Below are positions 1-10,844 of a DNA stretch of 64,000 nt, piece after piece. Made by a program: the position numbers and the translations under genes. The stretch is taken from positions 911,954 through 975,953 of the forward strand of contig NW_008709540.1 in the NCBI RefSeq assembly GCF_000327385.1, in the 5' to 3' direction. The stretch's first letter is position 1, and each line of letters begins with the position of its first letter. The notes below the pieces were generated by a model, which had not been told where the DNA came from, searched no databases, and saw only the letters and a program-made list of their open reading frames with translations. This DNA comes from Lottia gigantea (Eukaryota > Mollusca > Gastropoda > Lottiidae).

Positions 1-119
1 CTGAATTCCTTTTGCACCAGCACAGCATAAAGATTTCAAACAATAAGGAATTTGTATTCACCAAACGATTTTATATCATTCGATAATTTTATGGGTTTTT
101 TTGATACAGTTTATAATTT

Positions 120-260
120 TGTATAAGGACATAGTTCACCATTTTCGGGGTTTAATCGCACCGTGGTCTCAGAAACGGGAAATGTCTAGCTGAACTAATA
201 AGTAGTAGTGATCACAGCTTACCATCGAGGTTTTAGTCATTGTGAACCATTTAACGAATT
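120..260. mobile_element. Fragment of TTAA-type MITE (same family as 15914-16265)
   Basis: The stretch with ACCATTTT, TCTCAGAAACGGGAA, TAGCTGAAC and GTTTTAGTC aligns base for base, with gaps, to the left part of the palindromic element at 15914-16265. It is a degraded internal piece without clear ends. Confidence 0.5.
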
Positions 261-385
261 GACATTGCTCTACTGCATCTACTGCGTCCGTTTTCCATTA
301 ATGCACGATTTTTAGTTCCGTTTTTTTAAGTCACAGGAATTTTAATAAGTTTTCATGGCTATGAATTTGTGTTTTCTCTTTTTAG

Positions 386-539
386 GTCAAAGTAAAAACG
401 AGTTCTCATATGGGAGAAAATATTTCATCAACAGTTCCAACCAGACATGGACTGAGGCTCAAAGACAATGTCAGGAATCTACTGGTAACCTAGCAACTGT
501 TTACAGTTTATCTACTATAGGGAGTCTCAATCTATCGGG
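386..539 (+). CDS. Lectin receptor exon a: first half of C-type lectin domain
   Basis: The acceptor TTTTTAG ends at 385 and the donor gtaagt begins at 540. The exon reads from codon position 2 and carries the conserved GRKYFINSS and WTEAQRQCQ signatures of a CTLD start, including the first conserved cysteine and an NLATVYS strand. It ends in phase 2. Confidence 0.85.
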
Positions 540-3500
540 GTAAGTTCCGGTCTATTGAAATCTTGGAATGACGTCTAGGTCCTGGTGTTCTTTACCTGGC
601 TGTATTGAAGCCAATCAGTGTGCAGTCGGGAGAAGATGTTCAGCTCTCATCCTATTCCCAACTGATAAAGGATCTGTAATACATGCTCGAAGCATTTCAT
701 CTCAAAAACTTTTTTGTCAGCCTTAACATCCCCAGCCCCTTTCCCCGAGACCATTGAATCCGAATTGAAACGCCAAACCGCTCTTTCACCGCAGTTATTT
801 AAATTAAGAAAGTGTCCTCGAACTTGAGAAAGCTCGGAAAAGGGGAAGAAAGCAATGAGAATGAAATCGTGAAAGGTGAAAAAGTGACAAAAAATGCTGC
901 ACCGCGAAAAGACGAAAAGTTGAGAAGTCGAGAAAGCTGGGACAAGGGTGAGAAGACAAAAAAATATTGCTCCCGAATTCTCGCTATTCTCTCGCTTTTC
1001 TCACTTTCTCATTATCTCGCTTTTTTCTTTCCACTTCTCGCCTATTTCTTCGCCTTTCTCTTTTTTAGGCTTTCTCTTTTTTAGGCCAAACCCACCCTCG
1101 AGTTAAGAGAATCCGATAATGCCCGCCATACACAAAATATAATCAATGATAAGATAATAGTTTCAGTATTATTTTTAGAATGAATAGTTTTAAAATCGAT
1201 TTGAATCCTAGATACTCTTTCTATAGAATACCATCCAATTAGTCAAATATATATTCCACTCTGCCTCAAAATTCTGGGCGTTTTAAAAACTATTAATCAT
1301 ATCCTGTGGTGATTACAATAGGTTTTTAAAAACAGAGACTGAACTGAGATGGTGTCTGATCTAACAACAGGGTATACCCGTTCAGTGGATTTTCTACGGG
1401 GGTGCAGGGGGCTGCAGGGGCTGCAGGGAGTCCCCCCCCCCCCCCCCCGGAAAAGAGGCTGGCCCGGGTTCCCCCCCCCCCCCCCCCCATCCCACTTTCA
1501 ATTTTTTTGTATCCTTCCCAGTATTATTAAAATAATATAACTGTTTAATTTCTTTTTTCTGACTATTCTCGACTTCATTTTAATCTTACAAGTTTTCTGC
1601 CTCTGTCTCGCTCTTACAACCTTCTTTTTAACCAATCAAAGCGTAGCATGTAGAACGCGTTTCTCAATAACAATGGAAAAATGAAAAATTCTGACAACCT
1701 ACCCAATTTATGCTCTATTACCCCTCAGTATATATTATGTATATGGTATGGGTCGTTTTAATCTGGCCACAATTAACAGAAAGAATTTCTTATCATTATT
1801 AAGAGCACAATAAAATACAGAACAGTAGGGTGTAAAACTCGTATTGATTTGATATCAGTTTTTCTGACCCTTGTAACTATGATATTATGTGTAAAAACAG
1901 TGGGTGTTTTAATTAGACGATGTAGTATTGGGCTATATTCAATAATTTATAACCAAAACAAAGCCTCACTAGATAATAACCCGAGTTTTATTGTCTTATT
2001 GGTTAATCATATATTCTCTACAACTTGATTACATTTTATATCAGACAAATTATTGCTAAAAACATACCGAATGAACATGAGTAAAAAAAATACGACAATT
2101 AAATCAGACCAAGCGGAGCTAAAAAAATAAATTATCGATTTAATATGATAAAAAAAATTAAAACATAAATCTGTGCCCGATACTTTCTCTTCGCTTCTTC
2201 AATTGAAAAGCAGGTAAGAGAGGCTGGCATAGAAAAAGCGTCTAGTCGTTCGAATGGGACAATAAACCAAGGCCCCGTGTGCTACAGGCTGTGCACGTTA
2301 AAGATTCCTCGACAGTTGGAAATCGAAAAAGAGCAGACTAATGCCACTGTCCTGGCAAAATTTTCCCCATTGCACCCTGCATGGCGTTGCCCGTTTTCGT
2401 TAGCCCACATCGTGCAGAAAAGTAGGACGTAAAACTCCATTCATTTCATTTCATTTCATTTCAATTGAAAAGCTGCACCGATAAATCCGCAGCAAGGACG
2501 CATGATAAGGAAATCACAGTGGCGTTTATGAATCCCTTGGACCCCTATAGAAACACGTACCCTAGGTTTAAAATGTACAATAACCTTTCCAAACTGCTTA
2601 GTTTACTAAATATTAACACCACAATAAAGTCTTTAAATAGCATTTAGTAATTGTGAGTACTATATATAGACACAGCTTTATAGAACAACAATCACTGGAC
2701 AAAGTTTTATGCAACGCTTCGACGTGCTTCATTATGTGCCTGAGGACGACGGAGGAAACACGTCGAAACGTTGCATAAAACTTTAGCCAATGATTGCTGT
2801 TCCATAAAGCTGTGTAACAGTAGTTGTTAGTCCCCAGTTATTTGGGGAATATTTTGATATTCCCAGTAACCACCATCCTTCTGTAAAATTAACTTCAAAT
2901 ATTAGCGACAAACAGATTGATTTTCTAGTCACCACAGTTTTTAAAGATACCAATTTTCACGAAACCAATCAATTATAGATACTAAAACAAATTATGTTAT
3001 ATTGTTCAAACTAACTTCACAAACAATACTCTCTCACTATAGGTTAAACCTGCATGCCTGTGCCTGTGCTTTCGTAACATTGCTTAACCGCAATGTTACA
3101 ACCTAAAATTCCTAATATCTGTGTGTATTTGCACATCGAATCGAATAATCCACCATGTAGATTCGATATAATGTAGAAATCTTTATTTTCCAGGGATTCG
3201 ATGTTCTGGGTTGGCTTGCGTCAGCGGAGTCCCAACATTTGGACATGGACTGATGGGACAGAGAAAGACTGGGATAATTGGAATGGTGAACTACCAGTTA
3301 TAACTGATATTGAAATGTCCTGTGTAGCTTCGGTTTTCAAGCACCCTAATAATTGGTTTCCATTAAACTGTTCCAGCAAACTTCCTTCACTTTGTGAAAT
3401 CAAACAAGGTAAATAACTTTGATATTGAGTTAATTAGGTGAAATGTAAATACGAAATGAAGAAATGGTCTCTTGTCGTTTATACGCCATGGAAATTCATT

Positions 3501-5656
3501 TTCAAAGTCTATCAAAATCTAACCTGAAACTTAGGTGCGAAACCGTATACATACAAAACGAAACTACGTATGGTTCTTACATGAAAATAACACACACGAA
3601 CGTAATTCTAAAAAAACATTGGTTAAGGGGCCGAGCAGGGGCCACAAAATTTTCAGTTGGTGCCGTCACCCACAATGAAGCGTTGTGATCATTCTACACA
3701 GTACGTTTAAAGGAAATACACTAAGTAATCTTATTACTCGTGTCGTGCCATCTTAACCTGTAGTCCCGAGGGTCTATATGAATTGATGCAGACATACCTT
3801 TCATTATGCAAAGAAATTACATGTATATCATTGCTGCCGTAGAGCTTTACATGATATGCATCTTATTTTTAGACAGGATAGTTTTATCCTTTGAACTATC
3901 CCATTAACAGTGATATATATTCTATAAGCTATTCCCTGTGATTTATTATTTATCAAAGATCTTGGTGTTCATGTTTCAGGCGGCTGTATTTACCAGGTGA
4001 TATATGGAGCGAGTCTGATATCTCACAATAGGCAGCTTATAGAGCAAGTAAGCGTGGAGGACTGTAAAGAACACTGTAATTCCGCCACTGATTTCATCTG
4101 CCGAAGTTTTGAATATCGTCCGTCTGGACAATTCTGTCAACTGAGTGACGTCAGTAGAAATTTAAAGCCTGCCTCATTCATAGCATACGACCCAAGTTGG
4201 AATTACTATCAGAGAAATTGTAATACAGGTAATAACTGACAGACATTTAAACGTGCTATCGACAGTTATTGTCGTATGACTATTTACACTGTAAGATGTC
4301 ATCCAGTAAATTCATTGACAAATTTACTTGCAGCAAAATTGCCAGTCATTTTTATGTTGTTAAATTTTGTACAGCAAATATTATTTAAAATAGATTGTAA
4401 GAAAATGCAAAAATGACGAACTTAAGGTGTAATAGATTTGTTATATATTATTCTAGGTACAATATTGAACACAAGTTCTGTGACGTCAAGTAGTATATTA
4501 CCAACCCCATCATCTATTTATAGTAGCATAGACGATACAAGTTCCTTCTTCCTTTCATCTCAGTATACCTCATCATCATATGACGTCACTTCTATGTATG
4601 ACGTAACCTCAATATATGACGTCACTTCATCTCCTGAATTCATATCGTCATCTTTTGACGTCATTTCTTCGTCATTTGACGTCATCACCTCAACGAATAT
4701 AATATCATCTTCCGGTAAGTTATACCTTTGAAAAAAATAGTTCCCGCTATATTTTTCGCAATTTCATTCTTGTGCAACATAGATCGGGCGTTGCAGAGAT
4801 CATTAGTTACGGTTAATTTTGATGACTTTTATTGTTCGCATAGAGGAAATTTTATTCTAATTTCCGGAAGAAAAGTAGATTTAAACACTGAATTTTATTT
4901 TGAATCTTGTGTTTTTCTCGTTTAGAATGGAATAACATTTTAACAATATGTACAGAAATAGAATTATCATCGAAACCACCCAATGAATCGTACGTACCAG
5001 AAGAAGTAAGAGAACTTCAAGAACTGGAAACAGTTTATAAAGAAAGGAAATCGATCTTAAAGAAAACCAGCGTTTCGGATCCGCGACCTTCTTCAACGTA
5101 TGTTGGATCAACGGCTGTGATCGTTGCGTTTTCACTCGTAGGTTTAATAGTGTTAGTTGACATTATCACATTCCCCACTCATTTGAGAACAGTTCGGAGA
5201 CATAATGACCTCGCAAACAGACGCCGGAGTCGTAAAAAGCGGGAGAAAAAGCTGAAAAAAGAGTTAGAAAAATTAGAATCTAGTTCCTTAGTGATGAGGC
5301 CGGGTGTTAGTGGGAACTCTTCCGTTCAGAATGGTGGTAACGGAATTTTAGCGTCCAGACGAAACTTGATCAATTCTATTCAGTCAGAGCACATTATAGA
5401 AGCAGACATTCAGGGGGCGCAACTCAGCATGGAGGACAGTGGTTTTGTCGGTTGGGATGACATCGAACTTTATGTAGCAGACAATTCAAAAAATAGTACT
5501 AATTGTGATAATCCGTCGGGTTCTGCTATAGTAACGTCAGAAGAATCAGATATAACAAGGGGAGATAATTGGACGTTAAGACAATATCAAAGAGATTCTA
5601 CCAAGTCATTAAGTTATATTTATGATGGAAATGGTCTAATATCCACTAAGTTGTAA
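386..5656 (+). CDS. C-type lectin / PAN-domain type I membrane receptor (partial, 5 exons)
   Basis: Spliced gene with visible exons 386-539, 3194-3408, 3980-4228, 4457-4714 and 4926-5656. All junctions are GT-AG and the phases agree (2, 1, 1, 1). The first two exons form a C-type lectin domain with four canonical cysteines, a WVGL-like core, WTWTDG and a final LCE. The third exon is a six-cysteine PAN/apple domain. The fourth is a Ser/Thr-rich stalk with YDVTS/FDVIS repeats. The last has a short ectodomain segment, one transmembrane helix (around 5100-5172), a strongly basic helical stretch (RRRSRKKREKK) and a roughly 150-residue cytoplasmic tail ending STKL. The signal peptide and start must lie upstream of the window. 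The EPN/QPD and WND sugar-binding motifs are not evident, so ligand binding is probably not classical calcium-dependent sugar binding. Likely a cell-surface adhesion or immune receptor; the exact role is unknown. Confidence 0.85.
813..1084. repeat. Purine-rich/pyrimidine-rich imperfect foldback
   Basis: The left half is almost all purine with repeated GAGAAAG and GCGAGAA-like words. The right half (from about 968) is the complement, with TTCTCGC and TTTCTC words. Together they form an imperfect inverted repeat of roughly 120-base arms. A reading frame runs through it, but the residue pattern (K/E-rich, then F/L/S-rich) reflects only base composition. Confidence 0.6.
1431..1489. repeat. Two poly-C tracts
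   Basis: Runs of about 17 and 18 cytosines flank a short G/C-rich spacer. Just upstream are repeated GCTGCAGGG words. Such runs are prone to length error in assemblies. Confidence 0.8.
2211..2464 (+). mobile_element. tRNA-derived SINE, 5'-truncated copy
   Basis: The copy carries the body (CAGGTAAGAG, GGACAATAAACC, GTGCTACAGGCTGTGCACG, CAGTTGGAAATCGAAAAAG) and a complete 3' end (GTAGGACGTAAAACTCC) followed by four TTTCA tail repeats. The tRNA-like head is missing. It is close to the copy at 44775-45144. Confidence 0.85.
2662..2818. repeat. Foldback repeat with internal stem motif
   Basis: Two arms of about 57 bases, inverted and about 90% alike, run from ACACAGCTTTATAG to CTTCGACGTG on the left and from CACGTCGAAACG to ATAAAGCTGTGT on the right. 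The spacer plus the start of the right arm reads CTGAGGACGAC, loop, GTCGAAACGTT. This layout resembles the ends of Penelope-like retroelements, often found as inverted partial copies. A single-arm relative lies at 10845-10885. Confidence 0.7.
3194..3408 (+). CDS. Lectin receptor exon b: second half of C-type lectin domain
   Basis: The acceptor TTTTCCAG ends at 3193 and the donor gtaaat starts at 3409. It joins in frame to exon a and supplies FWVGLRQ, WTWTDGT, WDNWNGELP and the three remaining conserved cysteines, with SLCEI at the end. The usual WND tripeptide before the third cysteine reads WFPLNC instead, and the loop motif is ELP rather than EPN or QPD. Confidence 0.88.
3409..3979 (+). other. 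Intron of lectin receptor gene, no recognised feature
   Basis: A 571-base intron between the lectin and PAN exons. Short open frames in it have no recognisable domain. Nothing beyond the splice sites is supported. Confidence 0.6.
3980..4228 (+). CDS. Lectin receptor exon c: PAN/apple domain
   Basis: A single phase-1 symmetric exon (83 residues) starting GGCIYQV. Six cysteines in the order C, DC..HC, IC, FC and NC, with the hydrophobic CRSFEY core, match the PAN/apple disulfide-knot fold used for protein or glycan binding. The exon is a shuffled module: both borders are phase 1. It contains one perfect TGACGTCA octamer at 4146-4153. Confidence 0.78.
4457..4714 (+). CDS. Lectin receptor exon d: Ser/Thr-rich mucin-like stalk
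   Basis: Phase-1 symmetric exon coding 86 residues, over a third of them Ser or Thr. Internal repeats are YDVTS (three times) and SSSFDVI (twice). It is likely an O-glycosylated extended stalk holding the lectin and PAN domains away from the membrane. The repeats also create five perfect TGACGTCA octamers and one near match in the DNA. Confidence 0.75.
4926..5656 (+). CDS. Lectin receptor exon e: transmembrane helix, cytoplasmic tail and stop
   Basis: The acceptor tag ends at 4925 and the TAA stop is at 5654-5656. A juxtamembrane acidic/helical segment (PEEVRELQELE) precedes a hydrophobic span of about 24 residues (STAVIVAFSLVGLIVLVDII). Next comes a basic, probably helical patch (NRRRSRKKREKKLKKELEKLE) and then a polar tail rich in Ser, Asp and Asn. 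Tyrosines occur as ELYVAD and SYIYDG. The C-terminus STKL fits a class I PDZ ligand. No AATAAA is seen just downstream. Confidence 0.82.
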
Positions 5657-5956
5657 ATGGATTATTTAAAAGCTTGTAATTGTTCAATAAGAGAAATATA
5701 TATTTACTGGTTTATATTAATATATATTATTATGAAGTATTTAAAGAGCCATAGCACAAGATGGATTTTTCCGTTTATATTTTTAAAGAGACTTTATTCA
5801 ATGTGCAAAATATTTTATTGATTTACACCCAGCAGAGCTTACAGCACCACTGGCAAAAGTGTTTAAACCTGAAAGAGGACCGTGTAGAGAAATACATGAA
5901 AACAATGTACCTGGCTTAGAACTTTTCAGGCAGCCGTCGTATTAACTATGTATATA

Positions 5957-6281
5957 CTAGTGCTGTGTAGCGCCAATCATGCCACGATACGATACGTATC
6001 GCGATACAGGGATCACGATACGATATGGGGTAAAAATTAACAATTTTTCCTCTAAGTTTCAATATATATCAATTTATAACTGTAGTTGATGAGAGTGGTT
6101 AACGTCCACTGTCGTATAGTTTCCAACAATTTCAGTCAAGTGTGCGAAAAGAAATTGTGATCCATTCACCAACTTATAAAAATCCCCACTCTTTAATGGA
6201 ATGAGGGTTATCGTCAGGTATCGATACGCAGTACGAAATGCGTATCGTGACATGTATCGCGATACATCGTGCCAGCACTTG
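5957..6281. mobile_element. MITE with CGATACG-rich termini
   Basis: The left end CTAGTGCTG and the right end CAGCACTTG are inverted. Inside them are dense inverted words such as GTATCGCGATACA and CACGATACGATACG. The TAGTGCTG-type end is hAT-like. No clean 8-bp target duplication is visible, though both flanks are TATA-rich. A sequence beginning TAGTGCTGGG at 15400, with ATCGATTATC words, may be a relative. Confidence 0.65.
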
Positions 6282-6701
6282 ATATACATTAGTTTATTCC
6301 GTCTCCTAGTTATATTTTGTATATTTTGGTGACAATGACAACAGATTTGATCTGCCTGGGTTTTCTGGTGCCCTAGACTCATTGATAAAGGGTTCATCAA
6401 CAAACTTGACAAAAACTGGGTCTTGTGAAATTCGACAGTTCTACTTTAACTTTATAACTTTACAAATTTCATACATGGGATGATTCTAAGAATTCAAAAA
6501 GGCCGCTAATTGCCTCCATAGAAAGTTTCCTAATTGACAATATGTTTAATGGTGTTATTACGTACGTGCATTATTCAATTATGTCTTATATTTTTTTCAT
6601 TAGCCGTTCTGCAATTCTTTTCAAATGCAATTTTCAGTTCTATATTATTAATTGGAAGTCTTAATGAAATGATCAGTGTAACATTATAAAATATTAAACA
6701 C

Positions 6702-6839
6702 TAAAGGGATTGTAAAGAGGTTTTCGATAGCATCAATCTGCACCATTATAATTTTCAATCAAACGTCTGATGCAGATCAAATCTCTCAGTGCCCCTGTTA
6801 CACACAAAAATTTTAAAAACCTCTTTACAGTCACTTTAA
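6702..6839. mobile_element. Short TTAA-type MITE (deletion derivative)
   Basis: The ends TAAAGGGATTGTAAAGAGG and CCTCTTTACAGTCACTTTAA are inverted repeats. Internal words (GATAGCATCAATCTGCACC, TTTTCAATCA) match the longer element at 26427-26742, so this is a shortened copy of that family. Confidence 0.75.
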
Positions 6840-7579
6840 GAGATTCAAAACTCTCTTTGTATTCGTGAATACATTATAAAATACAATGAAAACAAATTAT
6901 ATTGATATTTTATACGATGAGCTTAATGTTAAAATTCGAAACTATTAGATATTTTTAGAGATAGAGGGTGTGGTTTAAACGATGGTGGAGTTGAATAATC
7001 AGTATAAGTTGTATGTTAGCTACATCTCGTGTGTTATTAAATGTGGTGATGCTACAGGCTGTTAATGATCCCTTGCCAGGAAATATCATGTCATTTATCT
7101 TTCAAAATTTCCACCAAAACATCATCACTGGACATACAATGCTCTGACCCACTGTCTGAATGTCTTGATTGACTCATTAATGGTTTTGGGTCCCGTCCCT
7201 AACGCTAAGAATTTGTTACTTACGATTTTTGTGGAAGGGGGACCAAAATTTAAGTAATGTGGTCAAAATTCTAAAAAAATCTTACTACTCTTAGGTTTGT
7301 GTCTGGCCCTTAATCTTATAATCCTCAGGGGACGTCATCCCATTAAGTTTTTACTCCAGAATGCGGTTTCAAATATATAGTCTAGCTTAATGGTCGTCGA
7401 CTGAAATGAGCACATTTGTATATACGATTGGCGCCCCTCTGCCAGGAAACGTCTTTTTCATCGAGATTGTTGTGGAGTTAACTTCAGTGAACACTACTAG
7501 GCGCAAGTTATGAGTGATGCGTTTTGTCTTGCATTGTGGTATATAGGGTCTACGCCTTTGTCTGTATGATCACTTCCGT

Positions 7580-7638
7580 CTTCATTAGCCCTCATGGTGC
7601 AGGAAATAGGACGTAAATCTCCATTCTTTTCGTATAAA
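7580..7638 (+). mobile_element. SINE 3' tail fragment
   Basis: CCGTCTTCATTAGCCCTCATGGTGCAG-like sequence followed by TAGGACGTAAATCTCC corresponds to the last 60 bases of the SINE. Confidence 0.7.
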
Positions 7639-8099
7639 TAATCACTCTCTGATTGCCAAAATCCACAGTGCGAAAAGTAGTGTGCAACGTTTCCTTTTAT
7701 TGCAAATAGTTAGTCTAGCTCACTGGTTGATAAACTTTCCAAGTCTTTAAGGCACGAGTTGAGTCCCTTATGTCTTGTCTATTTCTTGTAACTCTAAGAA
7801 TAAATAGACTTTCGAGGGGGTTAAAATATGACACAGATCCTCAGATCATGCTTTGATATTAATTAACTGTGGTCTGTATGTATATTGAATTTATTACAAA
7901 ATATAGTTGTCTCCCTTAGACCATAAGTTGCCTAGTAGTCTTGGTTGACATACAAAGCTATATAAAATATAACCCAATCCCAAACTTGAAAAAATCAAGT
8001 TGCCATTTCATTCCGTTGTCTCAAAAACAACGTACACCATATTTGACGACAATCAAAAGAAATTTAAATTCACTTCGGGAATTAAATGACAAAAGTTTG

Positions 8100-8299
8100 C
8101 CGCGTCGAGAAAATTTTGTGTACGTCTGGATACTAAAGAATAAAGGAGGAACCGGCGTCTATCCACTGCGCATCTGACTCGGCGCATCGTACTGGACTGT
8201 ACTCAAGTGTGAAAATAATCGAGTGAAATTGGAGAATTTCTGATAAATCTGTGATAATAACTTGACACCCTTAGATTTCTCCACATCTGCATTAATCAG
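8100..8299 (+). other. Probable untranslated first exon of KY-like gene
   Basis: A strong donor, CAG|GTAAGA, lies at 8299/8300. The sequence before it is less AT-rich than its surroundings and lacks repeats. The first coding exon of the KY-like gene (38593) begins with 22 non-coding bases after an acceptor, so an upstream non-coding exon must exist, and this is the best candidate seen. The transcription start is unknown and the link across the 30-kb intron is inference. Confidence 0.35.
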
Positions 8300-10379
8300 G
8301 TAAGATTTAAATGCTTTTTATATTCCATAACACGTACATTTCACGTTATCACCTAATAAACATTGTTATCACGGCCGGCACGCGTATATTTACAACTTTT
8401 AAAACACCGGACCTTTTTTGGAAGAGGCTTGCCTCGTCCAGTTGATTATATTTCATGTAAACATGTATAATGGACCTGGAACTTTTGAAATTGTTGTTTG
8501 TTGTGGTCAGTATCTCGCATATTTACAACAATGTGCAAGATAATAGTACAATGTTGTATAATATAATAAACCCTATGTATATCATGGTGAATAACGACCA
8601 ACTCACTCTATATAATGATTCATCTAAGGAATATGTAACCGGTGTACAAATACAATATACACTATAGTTGTAAATCAGTTGAAATATTTCCTTGTTCATA
8701 GTCTTCTGATGTATGGGAATGTATGCTTTTTAAAACTTTGAAGTTTTTTTTTAACTTTTGCTGCTAGATAACTCAAAGAACGTGTTCATAAATGAAATAA
8801 TTCTTAGTTTAAGAATTTGTAGTAAGTGTGGAAATTTATATTGAATAATACCATACTTGACATAATATTGATCAAAAGATTTTTGTTGGTTGGTAGATGA
8901 CAAGTTTCCAGCTTCCAGCAGATGCTGATATCGTAAACTAGGTAGTTGTTGGTAGTCGTAGTAGTTGGATAGGTTCAAATTAGATGATTCTGTGATTTTT
9001 GTGATATGGGCTCTGCTTTATATTGAAAAACTGGCATTATTAAGAGGTGAACATCTGCAGCTCCGGGTAACACCCTCTAGGGATGTCAGTCAACTTCCTA
9101 ATCTAATCTTACCTGATTAACCTGATACTAATCTCAACTCGTTATCCTGATTAAAATATTAATTATCCTGATTGATTAACTCCAAATTCAATTTTTTACC
9201 TAAAATCATCCGATTTACCCAAATGTTTTCAAAGACCAATGACATGCAATTGAAAATTTTATTTTGAAAAATTAAACCACATTTTTATCACGCTGCATAA
9301 CAGAAAGACTGACTACGTGGTGGAGAAAGTGAAAGCAGGACGTTCAGATGAGAGAGGATGTCCATGGCTTATCTCACTCTGTAATGAACCTATATACGAA
9401 TCTTAATTCACTAACTCTCTAACTGAAAACGCAGGGTTTATATTATTACAGTGTAATCCAGGGAGGCTATGATAGGATAATTCATAATATGATCATAAAA
9501 GGTATAGAAAAATCTTTACAATCCCTTGGAGTTGGAGACTTTCTGGCAAGAAACTCAGGGTTTATATTGTATTCGAGCAATAATATACGAGAATATTTTG
9601 TAATATGATCAATATCTCACTGGAAGATCAGAATAGTTTAAAACCAGATGTAGGGTCTGGTTGTTATTCCTTAATTAATTCTACTTAATTACACTCATGT
9701 TACCCAGGGATATTCAATTGATCAAATGGTGTACTGCTCAAGGTATTAATACAGTAGAGAGCTAACTCAGCAGCGAGATAAATTGTAGTTTTTGTAGCAA
9801 TTTGGTTGTCGTCTGCTGAGCTGTTATTGTCAGATATTGAGTACCAGTATATGCCAATTCTTTTTTTTCTGGTTGCCAGCTGCACAACCAATTTAAGGAT
9901 TTAGGTCATTCAACAGAATGGGAAGTGGGCAAAATCTAATTTGAACAAAGGAAGTTGTTTAGTTCTGATATTGGGCAAGAAACCATGGTCCTTACACAGC
10001 CCTACATAAATGTTTTCATGTTTAAAAAGTTGACTTGATCAATTTTTTTATCTGTCGACATCTGATTGATAAATGTTTTCTTTCTGTTTTTTTAATCTAG
10101 TAACATAAAACTTGTTAGTCTGAAACTTCTAAGCAAATTCACTTCTTCAATGAGAGAAATTCCTGCAAAAATTGCCCATTGACTGAAAAACGACAGACAG
10201 TCTTTACAATTTTTTCAATGCCCATAATTATTTTAAAAGGTTTTCAGCTATTACAAACACTCAACTTGTCTAGATAACTAGATAGAGAGAGAAAAATAGG
10301 TTGGATTGAAATTTGAATATGATGATTTTGTCTGATTGACTAGGGAAGTGTCAGACATCATTATTGTCTATTATCATAT

Positions 10380-10625
10380 TATCTATATTTCTCTGACTTT
10401 ATAACTTCAAGGTATCTGGTCTTTGAATTATCTATACTTCTGACTTATATTGATGTAGAAAATACAAAATTTTTGACTTTATCACTTCAAGATATTTTTT
10501 TTATTGAATTTTTTATATTTCTGACTTGTATTTATAAATTCAAGGGATCAAGTTGTCAAGTTTTTTTTTATACTTTTGACTTATATTTATAACTTTGTTA
10601 GATGTAGAAAATACAGAATTTGAAA
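10380..10625. repeat. Degenerate tandem repeat
   Basis: Words TTCTGACTTATATT, GACTTTATAACTTCAAG and GATGTAGAAAATACA recur two to four times with a spacing of roughly 60-120 bases, showing an old, diverged tandem array. Confidence 0.5.
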
Positions 10626-10844
10626 TTTTAAAGGTATACTGAGTTGAAAAGCCTGGTCTGGTCATGAACTTAAACATTGTGAGTTAGTGCTTTTAAGAAG
10701 TGAGCATGCCTTACCATGTCATAAAGCACAAAAACTGTAAATATTCAGACCACAATGGAAACATCCCTTTGCCTTTCACTTTATCACTATGTTTTTGTGG
10801 ATGACAGGGAGAATTCTGGATTGTATCATAACCAGTAGTTGTAT

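Larger units (their letters stand above)
540..3193 (+). other. Intron of lectin receptor gene, repeat-bearing
   Basis: Non-coding sequence between lectin half-domain exons. It holds a purine/pyrimidine foldback (813-1084), two poly-C tracts, a SINE tail fragment near 1803-1853, a long SINE copy (2211-2464) and a foldback repeat (2662-2818). No further exon is recognisable. Confidence 0.7.
5657..8099. other. Intergenic region between lectin receptor and KY-like gene
   Basis: AT-rich sequence with two MITEs (5957-6281 and 6702-6839) and a SINE tail (7580-7638). A TATATAAAA word near 7961-7969 sits upstream of the putative first exon of the next gene. I recognise no gene here. Confidence 0.6.

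Noticed and set aside
812-1084. 90-codon frame with hydrophobic C-terminal half
   Set aside because: It follows the purine/pyrimidine foldback; the hydrophobic end is only translated TTCTC repeats.
6074-6412. 112-codon minus-strand frame
   Set aside because: Most of it is inside the CGATACG MITE; no protein domain.
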